Shown here piece by piece: positions 1 through 13,671 of a stretch of 64,000 bases of DNA. The position numbers and the translations under genes are program-made. Each line of letters begins with the position of its first letter. Position 1 is the first letter of the stretch. The notes under the pieces are model-generated. The model did not search any database. It saw nothing but the letters and a program-made list of their open reading frames with translations, and was not told the origin of the DNA. The DNA comes from Bacillus methanolicus (GTDB lineage: Bacteria > Bacillota > Bacilli > Bacillales > Cytobacillaceae), in contig NZ_PNFF01000002.1 of NCBI RefSeq assembly GCF_028888695.1, forward strand, positions 62,001 to 126,000. Reading direction: 5' to 3'.

Positions 1-1944
1 CTCCACAAACATCCCGAAGTTTGTAACTGAACTGATAATTCCATCAAATTCTTGGCCGATTTTATCTTCCATATATTCAGCTTTTTTCAGCTCATCTGTT
101 TCCCGTTCTGCTTCAACTGCTCTTCGCTCCATATTAGAAGAGTGTTCCGCAATATCCGGAAGCCTTGCATTCCATTTTTCCCTTGTTGCCGGGTCCATTT
201 TTCCTTCAATTAAGTACGTCCGAATTAAGCGGTGGACAATTAAGTCCGGATAACGGCGGATCGGCGATGTGAAATGAGTGTAAAAATCAGTTGATAACCC
301 AAAGTGGCCGAGGCTTTCAGGCTTATATTTTGCTTGCTGCATCGACCGAAGCATCACTGTTGAGACAACCATTTCTTCAGGCTTGCCTTGAACCTCTTCA
401 ATAATTTCCTGAAGAGCTCTCGGGTGTACATGATTCGCTGTTCCTTTTACAATATAGCCAAAGTTTGTAATAAATTCAAAGAAACGTCTAAGTTTATCTT
501 CTTTTGGATCTTCATGGATCCTGTAGATAAACGGTACATCAAGCCAGTGAAAATGCTCGGCAACAGTCTCATTGGCCGCTAACATAAATTCTTCAATTAG
601 ACGCTCGGCAACAGAGCGTTCTCTTATCACAACATCAGTCGGCTTGCCTTCTTCATCGACAATGATCTTTGCCTCTTTAAAATCAAAGTCGATGGCTCCC
701 CGCTTCATCCGTTTGTTCCGCAATATAGAGGCTAATTCCTCCATCATTTCAAACATTGGAACAAGCGGCTCATAACGCTGTCTGAGTTCTTCATCCTTAT
801 CAACAAGAATTTTGTTTACATCGTGGTAGGTCATCCGCTCGGTTGTTTTAATGACGCTTTGAAAAATTTCGTGGTTCACGACTTCCCCATCAGGAGTAAT
901 TTCCATAATACATGAAAGAGTCAGCCGGTCAACTTTTGGATTTAACGAGCAGATTCCGTTTGATAAACGGTGTGGAATCATTGGAATGACCCGGTCGACT
1001 AAATAAACGCTCGTCCCTCTTTCTTCCGCTTCCCTGTCAATTGGCGTGCCTTCCCGCACATAATAGCTGACATCTGCAATATGAACGCCAAGCTTATAGT
1101 TGCCGTTTTCAAGTTTTGTAACCGTAACAGCATCATCTAAATCCTTTGCATCTTCGCCGTCAATCGTGACAATCATTTCATCGCGTAGGTCTCGCCGATT
1201 GGCAATTTCGCTCTCTTCAATCGTTTCCGGTGTTTCGTTTGCCTGCTGAAGCACTTCTTCAGGAAATGATAGAGGCAATCCGTACTTATGAATGACGGAG
1301 AGAATGTCAACTCCCGGGTCATTTTTATGGCCAAGAATCTTGATAACTTCCCCTTCTGCACTTTTCCTTCCTTCAGGATACGTTGTCAGCTTCACGACAA
1401 CCTTATGGCCTTCCACCGCACCTTTAGAAGCCGATTTCGGGATAAAAATATCGCTTGCAAACTTTTTATCATCCGGAATAACAAATCCAAAATGTTTGCT
1501 CTCAGAATACGTTCCAACAATTTGTTGGGTTCCTCTTTCAATAATCCGGACAACCGTGCCTTCTCTTCTTTGTCCGCTGCTTTCCGTTGAAACGCGGACG
1601 AGCACGGTATCGCCATGCATGGCATTATTCGTTTCGTTCGGCGGAATAAAAATATCATCCATGCCGGGTTCTTCGGGGATCACAAAGGCAAACCCTTTTG
1701 CATGCCCGGATAGTTTACCGCGGATAAGGTTCATCTTCTCCGGCAATCCGTAGCGGTTGCTGCGTGTTCTGACAACGAGGCCTTTTTCCTCCATAACAAC
1801 AAGCGCCTTGACGAATTCTTTAAATGTCGTTGAATCTTCGATGCCAAAGGCTTGCTCAAGCTCCTGCACCGTCAATGGCTTATAGGCCTCATCTTTCATA
1901 TATTGCAGCAGCCTGTCGATGTGCTGCTGAATCGATTCTTCCAT
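1..1944 (-). CDS. rnr: Ribonuclease R (3' end of gene outside window)
   Basis: Processive 3'-to-5' exoribonuclease that degrades structured RNA and works with tmRNA/SmpB in clearing stalled mRNAs. The frame is open from the start at 1944 to the window edge, giving 648 residues; family members have about 770-790, so the S1 end is cut off by the window, not by mutation. The N-terminal HTH/cold-shock part is followed by the RNB domain with the metal-binding run [16 protein letters not shown] 1944 was chosen because GGGAGGG lies just upstream. In B. subtilis smpB and ssrA follow this gene, so they are expected beyond the left edge. Identification is by direct reading of the translation and is secure. 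Confidence 0.96.
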   Translation of the reverse strand, partial: MEESIQQHIDRLLQYMKDEAYKPLTVQELEQAFGIEDSTTFKEFVKALVVMEEKGLVVRTRSNRYGLPEKMNLIRGKLSGHAKGFAFVIPEEPGMDDIFIPPNETNNAMHGDTVLVRVSTESSGQRREGTVVRIIERGTQQIVGTYSESKHFGFVIPDDKKFASDIFIPKSASKGAVEGHKVVVKLTTYPEGRKSAEGEVIKILGHKNDPGVDILSVIHKYGLPLSFPEEVLQQANETPETIEESEIANRRDLRDEMIVTIDGEDAKDLDDAVTVTKLENGNYKLGVHIADVSYYVREGTPIDREAEERGTSVYLVDRVIPMIPHRLSNGICSLNPKVDRLTLSCIMEITPDGEVVNHEIFQSVIKTTERMTYHDVNKILVDKDEELRQRYEPLVPMFEMMEELASILRNKRMKRGAIDFDFKEAKIIVDEEGKPTDVVIRERSVAERLIEEFMLAANETVAEHFHWLDVPFIYRIHEDPKEDKLRRFFEFITNFGYIVKGTANHVHPRALQEIIEEVQGKPEEMVVSTVMLRSMQQAKYKPESLGHFGLSTDFYTHFTSPIRRYPDLIVHRLIRTYLIEGKMDPATREKWNARLPDIAEHSSNMERRAVEAERETDELKKAEYMEDKIGQEFDGIISSVTNFGMFVE

Positions 1945-1975
1945 CTTGTTCCCTCCCTTGCAAACATGTATTTAT

Positions 1976-2722
1976 TTATTCCTGCCAATTTAGCTGTTCT
2001 AAAAACTGATAAACATCCTCGTGCAGCTGGTCTTTTTCTTTATCAAGCGTGATGACATGGCCGGAATCTTCATACCACTTAATCTTTTTGACATCTGATT
2101 GGACTTTGTTGTAGATGATATTGGCGCTGTCAATATTGATCATCTTGTCATGGCGGCCCTGGACAACAAAGGTTGGCGCATATATCATATCAACATGATT
2201 CCTTACATCCGCAATCAATTCCTGCAAGGATTTTAATGTTTTCATTGGTGTTTTCGCAAACTCGGCCATTTCCTGTTCAATTTGTTCTTCCGATTTTCCC
2301 TCCCGCTTTTTAAATTCGCGAGCATACTCTAAAACTCCTTTATACATCACTTCTTCACTTTTAATATACATGGGTGCACACATCGGTATGATTCCCTTTA
2401 CAGGCACAGTGTAACCCAATTTTAACGAGAAAACCCCTCCTAAAGACAAACCCGCTACTGCGATTTCATCATGTCCGCGTTTTTTCAAAAATTCGTATCC
2501 CTCCAGCACATCTTTCCACCAGTCTTCCGGACCCGTATGAACCAATTCTTCTGGAGGAACGCCGTGGCCTTTATAATGAGGCGCATGGCATGTATATCCT
2601 TTTTTTTCAAGAAAACGGCCGAGCATACGGACATCTGCGGAATTCCCGGTGAATCCGTGCAATAAAAGGACGGCCCGTTTTCCCCCTTCAAACGTAAACG
2701 GCTGCGGCATTTTGATTCTCAT
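1976..2722 (-). CDS. est: Carboxylesterase, Est30/YvaK type
   Basis: Alpha/beta-hydrolase that cleaves short acyl esters; the 248 residues closely match the Geobacillus Est30 family in length and sequence. The oxyanion segment HGFTG is near residues 22-26, the nucleophile Ser93 lies in GLSLGG, and the acid and base are in the GRHDKM and SGHV segments near the C-terminus. It has no signal peptide, so it is cytoplasmic. It lies between secG and rnr, the same place as yvaK in B. subtilis, and is probably co-transcribed with secG-rnr only by readthrough, because a terminator follows secG. The start has AAGGAGTTT upstream. The physiological substrate is unknown for the family. Confidence 0.93.
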   Translation of the reverse strand: MRIKMPQPFTFEGGKRAVLLLHGFTGNSADVRMLGRFLEKKGYTCHAPHYKGHGVPPEELVHTGPEDWWKDVLEGYEFLKKRGHDEIAVAGLSLGGVFSLKLGYTVPVKGIIPMCAPMYIKSEEVMYKGVLEYAREFKKREGKSEEQIEQEMAEFAKTPMKTLKSLQELIADVRNHVDMIYAPTFVVQGRHDKMINIDSANIIYNKVQSDVKKIKWYEDSGHVITLDKEKDQLHEDVYQFLEQLNWQE

Positions 2723-2830
2723 TTATCTGAAACTCCTTTTTTATACCTTTGATTAATTTTTTATTATAGTAAAAAAATATCTTTTTTTATTCTTAATAAT
2801 CCCGAAATCAACTATACGGGTAAAAAGCAC

Positions 2831-2857
2831 AAAAAAACCTGACCCGCAGTGGCCAGG
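2831..2857 (-). terminator. Intrinsic terminator after secG
   Basis: On the minus strand CCTGGCC pairs with GGTCAGG around a short loop and is followed by a run of seven T residues. It lies 12 bases past the secG stop. Confidence 0.75.
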
Positions 2858-2868
2858 ATTCTCGATCA

Positions 2869-3102
2869 TTACAATTGAAAATAGGTTACGGCGATTGACA
2901 AAACGAAAAACAGAACAGATAAAACAATCGTAATGCGGTGGAGCACTAAATCGATTCCGCGTGCTTTTTGCTTGCCAAATAAATGTTCTGCGCCTCCGGA
3001 AATCGCACCGGACAAGCCTGCGCTTTTGCCAGATTGAAGAAGAACGACAATAATAAGGGCGATACTTACAATAACCAATAGTGTGACTAATAGTGTGTGC
3101 AA
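2869..3102 (-). CDS. secG: Preprotein translocase subunit SecG
   Basis: Small membrane subunit of the SecYEG channel that assists SecA-driven export. The 77-residue protein has two transmembrane helices (about residues 2-22 and 53-75) around the conserved loop [19 protein letters not shown]. The start is a TTG: the homologous N-terminus begins here, and a strong GGAGGTGG stands eight bases upstream, while the ATG codons further upstream in frame have no ribosome site and would add a non-conserved extension. The motor partner secA is at the other end of this window. Its own promoter lies upstream and a terminator downstream, so it looks monocistronic. Confidence 0.94.
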   Translation of the reverse strand: MHTLLVTLLVIVSIALIIVVLLQSGKSAGLSGAISGGAEHLFGKQKARGIDLVLHRITIVLSVLFFVLSIAVTYFQL

Positions 3103-3142
3103 GAAAGTCCACCTCCGTAAAACGTGCATCCACAGTATTTCT

Positions 3143-3171
3143 AATGTATCATATTTCCTTATTATTAACAA
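3143..3171 (-). promoter_or_regulatory. Candidate sigma-A promoter of secG
   Basis: On the minus strand TTGTTA (3166-3171) and TACATT (3143-3148) are 17 bases apart, about 40 bases before the TTG start of secG. Two positions in each box deviate from consensus. Confidence 0.45.
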
Positions 3172-3240
3172 TAGATTGTTTTTTTTCGCAGTAAACAATA
3201 AATCTCAGTTTTTGAATAGGAAGGAATTTTCAAATACGAC

Positions 3241-3277
3241 TATAAAAGAAAGCGCCGGCTCACAAGCCGGCACTTTC
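3241..3277 (-). terminator. Intrinsic terminator of the glycolytic operon
   Basis: Twelve-base stem GAAAGTGCCGGC with a six-base loop and GCCGGCGCTTTC, followed on the minus strand by TTTTATA. It starts ten bases past the eno stop and closes the cggR-to-eno operon. Confidence 0.9.
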
Positions 3278-3286
3278 CGTCAGAAA

Positions 3287-8116
<4,830 letters not shown>

Positions 8117-8152
8117 GGCAAAAGGACCTCCTTTAGGCTCTAATTAAATCTC

Positions 8153-8188
8153 AAAAAAAGGGAGAGGGGAATGATCCCCGCTCCCCTT
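8153..8188 (-). terminator. Hairpin with T-run between gap and pgk (partial terminator)
   Basis: A GC-rich stem (about GGGGAGCGGGGA against TCCCCTCTCCC, one mismatch) with a four-base loop is followed on the minus strand by seven T residues. It lies inside the operon, so it must be leaky or act as an mRNA stabilising end for the cggR-gap transcript. Confidence 0.8.
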
Positions 8189-8267
8189 GTATACCCATTT
8201 ACAATATAGCAGTTTACAGTACAAAAATTCAATAAATCCTTGTAAATGAATAAAAAATGTTTTGCGA

Positions 8268-9275
8268 TTAAAGGCCTTTTTGTCCAATGTAATTAATAAG
8301 GTCCACTATACGGTATGAATAGCCTGTTTCATTATCGTACCAGGAAATAACTTTTACCATGCGGCTTTCCATAACCATTGTAGAAAGGGCATCGATTGTT
8401 GATGAGTTTGTATTTCCCATATAGTCGCTGGATACAAGCGGCTCTTCACTGTACCCCAGAATGCCTTTTAATTCACCTTCAGCTGCTTCTTTTAAAGCTG
8501 TATTAACTTTTTCTACTGTTACATCTGTTTCAAGTTCAGCAACTAAATCAACTAAAGAAACGTTAGGTGTAGGAACACGAATGGCTCCTCCGTTTAATTT
8601 TCCTTTTAATTCAGGCAATACAAGTGATACTGCTTTGGCAGCACCTGTCGTAGTCGGAATAATGTTTTCAGCTGCTGCACGTGCACGACGGTAGTCTGCG
8701 TGCGGCAGATCAAGAATTTGCTGGTCATTTGTATAAGAGTGGGCAGTTGTCATCATACCGCGTTTGATTCCGAACTTATCATGTAACACTTTCGCTAACG
8801 GCGCCAAGCTATTTGTTGTGCAAGAAGCATTAGAAATAATATGATGATTTGCCGGATCATATTTGTCATGGTTTACTCCCATAACAATAGTGATATCTTC
8901 ATCAGAAGCCGGAGCAGAGATGATCACTTTTTTTGCACCTGCATCTAAATGTTTTGCAGCATCAGCGCGTTTTCTAAAACGTCCGGTAGATTCCACTACT
9001 ACTTCAACACCCAGGTCTCCCCAGCCGAGTTGAGCAGGGTCGCGTTCAGCCAGCACCTTTACTTTTTTACCGCCGACTACTAAATTGTCTCCATCTACAG
9101 ATACTTCTTGATCTAATCTTCCATGTACGGAATCATATTTTAAAAGGTGTGCAAGCATATTTGCATCTGTTAGATCGTTAACAGCAACTACCTCTACGTT
9201 AGGGTTATTTAATGCCGCACGAAAAACCATACGTCCAATTCTTCCAAAACCATTAATTCCAACTTTTATTGCCAT
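8268..9275 (-). CDS. gapA: Glyceraldehyde-3-phosphate dehydrogenase (glycolytic GapA)
   Basis: NAD-dependent oxidation and phosphorylation of glyceraldehyde 3-phosphate. The 335 residues have the Rossmann motif [10 protein letters not shown], the catalytic Cys152 in SNASCTTN and the C-terminal [10 protein letters not shown]. Placement directly after cggR, with a CggR operator upstream, marks it as the glycolytic paralogue and not the NADP-dependent gluconeogenic GapB. It is followed by a strong hairpin with a T-run, consistent with the abundant short cggR-gap and gap transcripts known in B. subtilis. The start has a good GGAGG-type site. Confidence 0.98.
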   Translation of the reverse strand: MAIKVGINGFGRIGRMVFRAALNNPNVEVVAVNDLTDANMLAHLLKYDSVHGRLDQEVSVDGDNLVVGGKKVKVLAERDPAQLGWGDLGVEVVVESTGRFRKRADAAKHLDAGAKKVIISAPASDEDITIVMGVNHDKYDPANHHIISNASCTTNSLAPLAKVLHDKFGIKRGMMTTAHSYTNDQQILDLPHADYRRARAAAENIIPTTTGAAKAVSLVLPELKGKLNGGAIRVPTPNVSLVDLVAELETDVTVEKVNTALKEAAEGELKGILGYSEEPLVSSDYMGNTNSSTIDALSTMVMESRMVKVISWYDNETGYSYRIVDLINYIGQKGL

Positions 9276-9319
9276 GATTTTTCCTCCTAATAAATTGGTA
9301 AGGATGATATTTTTATATA

Positions 9320-10351
9320 TTAAAGGTTTAACTCTTTTACCAACTGTTTTGCGACCCCTTCATCGGTAATTAAAATCGTCGATGACGGCGCTTGTTTCAT
9401 GTAAGCACGAATTGCTTTAGCCTTTGAAGCTCCGCCTGCAACTGCAATGACATTATCAATAGTCGATAAATCAGCCAGCTGCAATCCAATCGTTGATACT
9501 TTATGGACAACCTCTCCGGCTTCATTAAAATAATAGCCGAAAGCCTCTCCCACCGCTTTCCGCTGTTTAATTAATTGTAAATCTTGTTCACTCGTTTTGC
9601 GGCGTTCCGCCATTGTAATGGCGTCTCCAATTCCATGCACTACCATGTTGGCTGATTTTATCAAACCGAGCACTTCATTAATTAAAGGATCTTTCATAAT
9701 AGAAATGTACATTTCTTCGCTAACTTGATCAGGGACGTATAAAACACGGTGCCTTGTGCCTGTATTCTCTGCCATTTTTGCGCAAATGGTGTTGGCTTGG
9801 TTTTTTACATCTTCGCCAATTCCACCGCGGGCAGGCACAAACAAAATGTCTTTTTCACCAAAATCAGGCGTCAGCATGTCAGCAACTGTCGCCATGGTTG
9901 TTCCTCCGGTTACTGCGATGATATTCTTGCCTTCAAGCAATTTTCTCATGCAATTCGCACATGCCCGGCCAAGCTCGGTTTTGACCCATGGCGATTGATC
10001 GCTGTCACCAGAAACGATCACTACTTTTCGGATCTTTAACTGTTGTTGCAACTGTTTCTCAAGTTTGTCAATACCTATTACCCCTCTCATGATGCTTTCA
10101 AGTTTCTCAAGAAGATTTTTTCCATCAGCGGTCAAACTCATTCCAACACCGGTTACGGAAATTAAGTTTTGGTCTTTCAGAAACTCAACTTCTGAGCGCA
10201 AAACTCGTTCTGTCATCCCAAGGCTTATTGCCAGGCTTCTCCTGCCGACAGGCTGCATCAAATTTATATAATGCAGGATATGGTATCGTTTTTGCATAAC
10301 ATTGAGAAGATCAGGCAATAATCTTTTTTGAATATCAAGTAAAGAGTCCAT
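9320..10351 (-). CDS. cggR: Central glycolytic genes repressor CggR
   Basis: DeoR/SorC-family repressor of the glycolytic operon whose inducer is fructose-1,6-bisphosphate. The 343 residues have an N-terminal winged HTH (the segment [19 protein letters not shown]) and a C-terminal sugar-phosphate-binding domain with [46 protein letters not shown] and AVAGGASKA. The start at 10351 has AAGGAG about eight bases upstream and fits the B. subtilis N-terminus; an in-frame ATG 11 residues upstream lies inside the operator region and was rejected. Its own operator and promoter stand directly upstream, so it is autoregulated with the whole operon. Confidence 0.97.
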   Translation of the reverse strand: MDSLLDIQKRLLPDLLNVMQKRYHILHYINLMQPVGRRSLAISLGMTERVLRSEVEFLKDQNLISVTGVGMSLTADGKNLLEKLESIMRGVIGIDKLEKQLQQQLKIRKVVIVSGDSDQSPWVKTELGRACANCMRKLLEGKNIIAVTGGTTMATVADMLTPDFGEKDILFVPARGGIGEDVKNQANTICAKMAENTGTRHRVLYVPDQVSEEMYISIMKDPLINEVLGLIKSANMVVHGIGDAITMAERRKTSEQDLQLIKQRKAVGEAFGYYFNEAGEVVHKVSTIGLQLADLSTIDNVIAVAGGASKAKAIRAYMKQAPSSTILITDEGVAKQLVKELNL

Positions 10352-10379
10352 GGGAACATTCTCCTTCACGAATAGGTTG

Positions 10380-10415
10380 GTCACAAAATGTCCCGGTGTG
10401 ACATATTATGTCCCG
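10380..10415 (-). promoter_or_regulatory. CggR operator (two direct repeats)
   Basis: On the minus strand two copies of the known CggR half-operator pattern CGGGAC-N6-TGTC/TGAC occur: CGGGACATAATATGTC (10400-10415) and CGGGACATTTTGTGAC (10380-10395), four bases apart. They lie between the promoter and the cggR start, the position in which CggR blocks elongation in B. subtilis. Confidence 0.93.
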
Positions 10416-10450
10416 CTTGTTGCAAAAAAAATCACCCCTGATTCATTTTC

Positions 10451-10479
10451 ATTTTAACAGGAGCAAAAAGTAAATTCAA
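10451..10479 (-). promoter_or_regulatory. Sigma-A promoter of the cggR-gap-pgk-tpiA-gpmI-eno operon
   Basis: TTGAAT (10474-10479) and TAAAAT (10451-10456) on the minus strand are exactly 17 bases apart, about 35 bases upstream of the CggR operator. Confidence 0.85.
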
Positions 10480-10483
10480 CTTA

Positions 10484-10732
10484 TTAATCTGATGTTTTTT
10501 CTTGTAAACGGTTAAATATGAACATTTTATCAACATGACCATATTGAACTGCTTCTCCGGCAATTTCAACAACAGGGATCATAAGGCCGTATTTTTCAGT
10601 CAGCGCATCGCTTTCGTCGATATCGACTTCCTCAAGTTCGAACGGATACTCATTTTGAATTTCCTGCAAAACACGTTTTGCTTTATCACATAACGGACAT
10701 TTTTTTCTCGTATAAAAGACAATTTTTTGCAC
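10484..10732 (-). CDS. Glutaredoxin-like small thiol protein
   Basis: An 82-residue thioredoxin-fold protein of the glutaredoxin/DUF836 type. It has the redox pair Cys12 and Cys15 in KCPLCDKAK and the cis-proline motif MIPVVEI near residues 52-58. The protein ends in a short helix and has no signal peptide, so it is cytoplasmic. It sits 15 bases after sigL in the same direction and is probably co-transcribed with it; the cggR promoter follows. Its substrate cannot be told from sequence. Confidence 0.82.
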   Translation of the reverse strand: MQKIVFYTRKKCPLCDKAKRVLQEIQNEYPFELEEVDIDESDALTEKYGLMIPVVEIAGEAVQYGHVDKMFIFNRLQEKTSD

Positions 10733-10747
10733 AATGATTCTCCTTTT

Positions 10748-12085
10748 CTATTCATACCTTTTCCTTTTGGATGAAGAAGGAATTCCGAGCCGGTCTCGAT
10801 ACTTTGCAACTGTGCGCCGGGAAACGATAATCCCTTCCCGATCTTCCAATATTTGAGCGATTTCCTGGTCCGAAAGGGGGTTTTGTTTATTTTCTTCGGC
10901 AATATATCGTGAAATCATGCTCTTCACTTGGCTCGACGATGCACTTTCATTTGAAACAGTTTGTATCGTACTCGTAAAAAACGATTTTAATTCTAACATT
11001 CCGTATGGTGTTTGGGCAAATTTTCCGCGCACAGCCCTGCTTACCGTTGATTCATGTATACCAAGCTCATCAGAAAGCTCCTTCATTGTCATCGGTTTTA
11101 AAAACTGTGGCCCTTTATGAAAAAAATCCTGCTGCTTTTCTGCAATTTTTAAGCCTACCTTTAAGAGAGTTTCTTTTCTTTGTTCAAGGCTTTTTATAAG
11201 CCAGTGATAATCCTGCTGCTTCTCCTGAAGAAAACGGCTCACTTCGGGGTTCTTATAGGTAACCAATTGTTTATAATACGTTTCATTAAAACGGACTTTT
11301 GGGACGGCATCATCGAAAACCTTAACGGCAAGATTATTCCCTTCCCTGTCAATAATTACATCCGGAATTATATAAGCCGGCTTTTCATGATGGAAGATCG
11401 CACCTGGTCTCGGATTTAACGATTGCAAGCAATCAAACACTCTTTGAATTTCTTTTATATCGACTTCAAGTTTCTTTGCTAAATCCTTCCATTTCTTGTC
11501 CGCAAACAAAAGAAAATATTCATCTACAATTTTTTCAGCTAACAGATCTTTTTGTTCTTTCTTTCTAAGTTGAATGAGAAGGCATTCTCTTAATGATCCG
11601 GCACCGATTCCGTCAGGCTCTAGATCTTGTAATAGATTAACACATAATTGCACTTCTGCGGAAGAAATTTGAAAGTGTGCCGATACTTCTTCCAAATCCG
11701 CTATTAAGTAACCGTTTTCATCAATGCATTGAATAAGATAGCTGATGACCTTTTTCTGACCTGGAGTCACTTCTTTCATGTTTAACTGTGAAAGCAAATA
11801 TTCATCAAGCGCCACAACTTTTTCCCCTATTTGCTCTATCCAGTTTTTTTCGTCTTTGTCGATTTTTTTCCCTTTCGGTTTCCACCGGTCAACCTGGGGA
11901 TCTATCGCTCTAATGTTGTTGTCTTCTATTTGCAAAAGGGGATTTTCCATTTCTTTAGATTCAAGAAAAGCCGAAAGTTCATGGGCAGAATATTGTAATA
12001 GCGCAATAGCTTGTGTAAGCTCTTGCGTCAATGCCAATTTCATCGTTTGCTGCTGCCAAAGCCCGGCTTTTATATCCATGCTCAT
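10748..12085 (-). CDS. sigL: RNA polymerase sigma-54 factor
   Basis: Alternative sigma factor of the RpoN class (SigL in Bacilli) that needs AAA+ activators and recognises -24/-12 promoters of amino-acid and sugar catabolic operons. The 445 residues contain the Gln-rich N-terminal activator region (LTQELTQAIALLQ), the core-binding region, an HTH near residues 355-375 and the C-terminal RpoN box RRTVAKYRDRLGIPSSSKRKR. Two ATG codons, 12085 and 12079, follow one GGAGG; spacing is short to the first and long to the second, so the start is uncertain by two residues. No -24/-12 promoter was noticed in the window. Confidence 0.96.
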   Translation of the reverse strand: MSMDIKAGLWQQQTMKLALTQELTQAIALLQYSAHELSAFLESKEMENPLLQIEDNNIRAIDPQVDRWKPKGKKIDKDEKNWIEQIGEKVVALDEYLLSQLNMKEVTPGQKKVISYLIQCIDENGYLIADLEEVSAHFQISSAEVQLCVNLLQDLEPDGIGAGSLRECLLIQLRKKEQKDLLAEKIVDEYFLLFADKKWKDLAKKLEVDIKEIQRVFDCLQSLNPRPGAIFHHEKPAYIIPDVIIDREGNNLAVKVFDDAVPKVRFNETYYKQLVTYKNPEVSRFLQEKQQDYHWLIKSLEQRKETLLKVGLKIAEKQQDFFHKGPQFLKPMTMKELSDELGIHESTVSRAVRGKFAQTPYGMLELKSFFTSTIQTVSNESASSSQVKSMISRYIAEENKQNPLSDQEIAQILEDREGIIVSRRTVAKYRDRLGIPSSSKRKRYE

Positions 12086-12250
12086 CCCCCCTCCGAGATT
12101 TCAGGGCAACTTATCCATCCCTTTAGAAAGCGGTTACAAAAAAATCGAACTTTTATCGCACTTTTTCACTCTACTCTTATTTTATAATAAGGAAAGCAAA
12201 TGTAGTATGATAAAATAATGCACTTTTTTGGACATACTAATTTAAGAGAA

Positions 12251-12285
12251 AATAAAAACCCCTTCCCCAAATCAGGAAAGAGGTT
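12251..12285 (-). terminator. Intrinsic terminator of the tRNA-Arg gene
   Basis: Minus-strand stem AACCTCTTTCC with GGGGAAGGGGTT (with G-T pairs), followed by TTTATTTT, seven bases past the mature tRNA end. Confidence 0.8.
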
Positions 12286-12291
12286 TGCTAG

Positions 12292-12363
12292 CGCCCTCGG
12301 CAGGAATCGAACCCACATTTCAAGAACCGGAATCTTGCGTGCTATCCGTTGCACCACGAGGGC
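12292..12363 (-). tRNA. tRNA-Arg (anticodon CCG)
   Basis: A full cloverleaf is visible on the minus strand. The acceptor GCCCTCG pairs with CGAGGGC, the anticodon stem CAAGA/TCTTG encloses TTCCGGT with anticodon CCG (reads CGG), and the T-loop is TTCGAAT. The CCA end is not encoded. B. subtilis also has a lone tRNA-Arg gene next to clpP. Confidence 0.95.
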
Positions 12364-12449
12364 AGAATTAAGAAGGTTTGTCTTATTTTCATTAGCGTTA
12401 CGATTACATATTATATGACATGTTTTCATACTTTGCAAGTACAGATTGT

Positions 12450-12474
12450 GTTTAAAAAGTTATACATTGGGTAT
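12450..12474 (+). promoter_or_regulatory. Sigma-B (general stress) promoter of clpP
   Basis: GTTTAA (12450-12455) and GGGTAT (12469-12474) match the sigma-B consensus with a 13-base spacer, about 180 bases before clpP. B. subtilis clpP is likewise under both sigma-B and CtsR control. Confidence 0.8.
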
Positions 12475-12540
12475 GATGGAATACGGAGGTTTTTCAAGAG
12501 AAGTCTGTCGAATGATCCGCAAAGATGTGAATGCGAATTG

Positions 12541-12557
12541 TTTGACCTTTATTGACC
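12541..12557. promoter_or_regulatory. CtsR operator
   Basis: The heptad direct repeat GGTCAATAAAGGTCAAA on the minus strand fits the CtsR consensus with one deviation. It overlaps the -35 box of the downstream clpP promoter. Confidence 0.88.
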
Positions 12558-12570
12558 ATTAATGTATGAT
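12542..12570 (+). promoter_or_regulatory. Sigma-A promoter of clpP
   Basis: TTGACC (12542-12547) and TATGAT (12565-12570) with a 17-base spacer; the CtsR site covers the -35 box. Confidence 0.82.
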
Positions 12571-12652
12571 AACAATACATACTATTTCTTCTGTTGGAAG
12601 AACCTTGAACAGAAATGTATGTCATAGAGAGATTAAAGGAGGAAGAGCAAAT

Positions 12653-13258
12653 ATGAATTTAATTCCTACAGTTATTGAGCAAACTAACAGGGGAGAGCGT
12701 GCATACGACATTTACTCCCGCCTTCTAAAAGACCGTATTATTATGCTTGGAACCCCAATTGATGATTATGTAGCAAACTCAATTGTTGCCCAGCTGTTGT
12801 TCCTTGAAGCTGAAAACCCTGAAAAAGATATTTCCATCTATATCAACAGCCCCGGCGGAAGCATTACTGCAGGTATGGCCATCTACGATACAATGCAATT
12901 TATTAAACCGGACGTGCAAACGATTTGTATCGGAATGGCTGCTTCTATGGGTGCATTCTTATTGGCAGCAGGTACGAAAGGAAAGCGTTATGCATTGCCA
13001 AACAGTGAAGTTATGATCCATCAGCCTCTTGGCGGTGCCCAAGGTCAGGCAACAGAAATTGAAATCGCCGCAAAACGGATCTTGTTCCTTCGTGACAAGT
13101 TAAATAAAATTCTTTCAGAACGTACCGGACAACCGGTTGAAGTCATCGCAAAAGATACTGACCGCGATAACTTCATGACTGCCCAACAGGCGCTTGAATA
13201 TGGATTAGTCGACCACATCATTTCAAGAAATTCTCTTGAAGATAATAGCAAAAAATAA
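12653..13258 (+). CDS. clpP: ATP-dependent Clp protease proteolytic subunit
   Basis: Serine peptidase that forms the 14-mer core of ClpXP, ClpCP and ClpEP for general and regulatory proteolysis. The 201 residues have the family length, with the catalytic triad Ser98 (GMAASMGAF), His123 (MIHQPLGG) and Asp172 (DTDRDNF). ATG 12653 follows AAAGGAGGAAGAG and matches the family N-terminus, so the longer upstream frame was not used. It is one of few plus-strand genes in this part, monocistronic, with two promoters and a bidirectional terminator shared with crh. Confidence 0.98.
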   Translation: MNLIPTVIEQTNRGERAYDIYSRLLKDRIIMLGTPIDDYVANSIVAQLLFLEAENPEKDISIYINSPGGSITAGMAIYDTMQFIKPDVQTICIGMAASMGAFLLAAGTKGKRYALPNSEVMIHQPLGGAQGQATEIEIAAKRILFLRDKLNKILSERTGQPVEVIAKDTDRDNFMTAQQALEYGLVDHIISRNSLEDNSKK

Positions 13259-13311
13259 TATGAACAGCGGGAGCTCCTGCGGAGGACGGACGCTGAAGCT
13301 TGGCAAAACGG

Positions 13312-13344
13312 AAAAAAACCTCGCAAAAGAAGCGAGGTTTTTTC
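13312..13344. terminator. Bidirectional terminator between clpP and crh
   Basis: AAAAAAACCTCGC and GCGAGGTTTTTTC form a stem with A- and T-tracts on both sides, so it can end transcripts from clpP and from the convergent crh operon. It overlaps the last bases of crh. Confidence 0.88.
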
Positions 13345-13600
13345 ATTCTTCTTGCTGAATATAGTTGGCCAGCTCTTTAATGGCCTCCTGTTCGTCATTG
13401 CCATCTACAATGAGAGTAACAACAGATCCGCTAGTTACCGCGAGGCTCATCAGCCCCATGATGCTTTTTGCATTCACCTTTTTCCCGTCTTTCTCCAAAT
13501 ATATGTCTGATGAAAAACGATTTGCTTTTTGAACAAACAACGCTGCCGGGCGTGCTTGTAAGCCCGTTCTCAACATGACTTTCACCTGTTTCTCCACCAT
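13343..13600 (-). CDS. crh: Catabolite repression HPr-like protein Crh
   Basis: HPr paralogue found in Bacilli that, when phosphorylated on Ser46 by HPrK, acts as a corepressor of CcpA; it also binds methylglyoxal synthase. The 85 residues have Gln15 in TGLQARPAA in place of the HPr catalytic histidine, so it cannot take part in PTS phosphotransfer, and they keep Ser46 in NAKSIMGLMSL. ATG 13600 follows GGGAGGAATTGTG. It is the last gene of yvcI-rapZ-glmR-whiA-crh. Its kinase gene hprK is at 30.6-31.6 kb. Confidence 0.97.
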   Translation of the reverse strand: MVEKQVKVMLRTGLQARPAALFVQKANRFSSDIYLEKDGKKVNAKSIMGLMSLAVTSGSVVTLIVDGNDEQEAIKELANYIQQEE

Positions 13601-13643
13601 CACAATTCCTCCCTTTAATTAAACGTTTAACCACCAGTCCTTT

Positions 13644-13670
13644 CGCGTTAACGCTGCAGGGGCCTGGGCC
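13644..13670. repeat. Single partial copy of the 39-bp GC-rich repeat family
   Basis: The whiA-crh gap holds CGCGTTAACGC followed by GGGGCCTGGGCC, the two palindromic modules seen in tandem at 17.3, 20.1, 23.1 and 62.0 kb. Confidence 0.5.
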
Positions 13671-13671
13671 T

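Noticed and set aside
388-1753. Plus-strand reading frames opposite rnr
   Set aside because: They lie in frames opposite a long conserved coding sequence and have no recognisable protein features.
12476-12562. Small ORF of 28 codons in the clpP leader
   Set aside because: It starts at a sigma-B -10 region with no ribosome site and covers the CtsR operator; it looks like chance.
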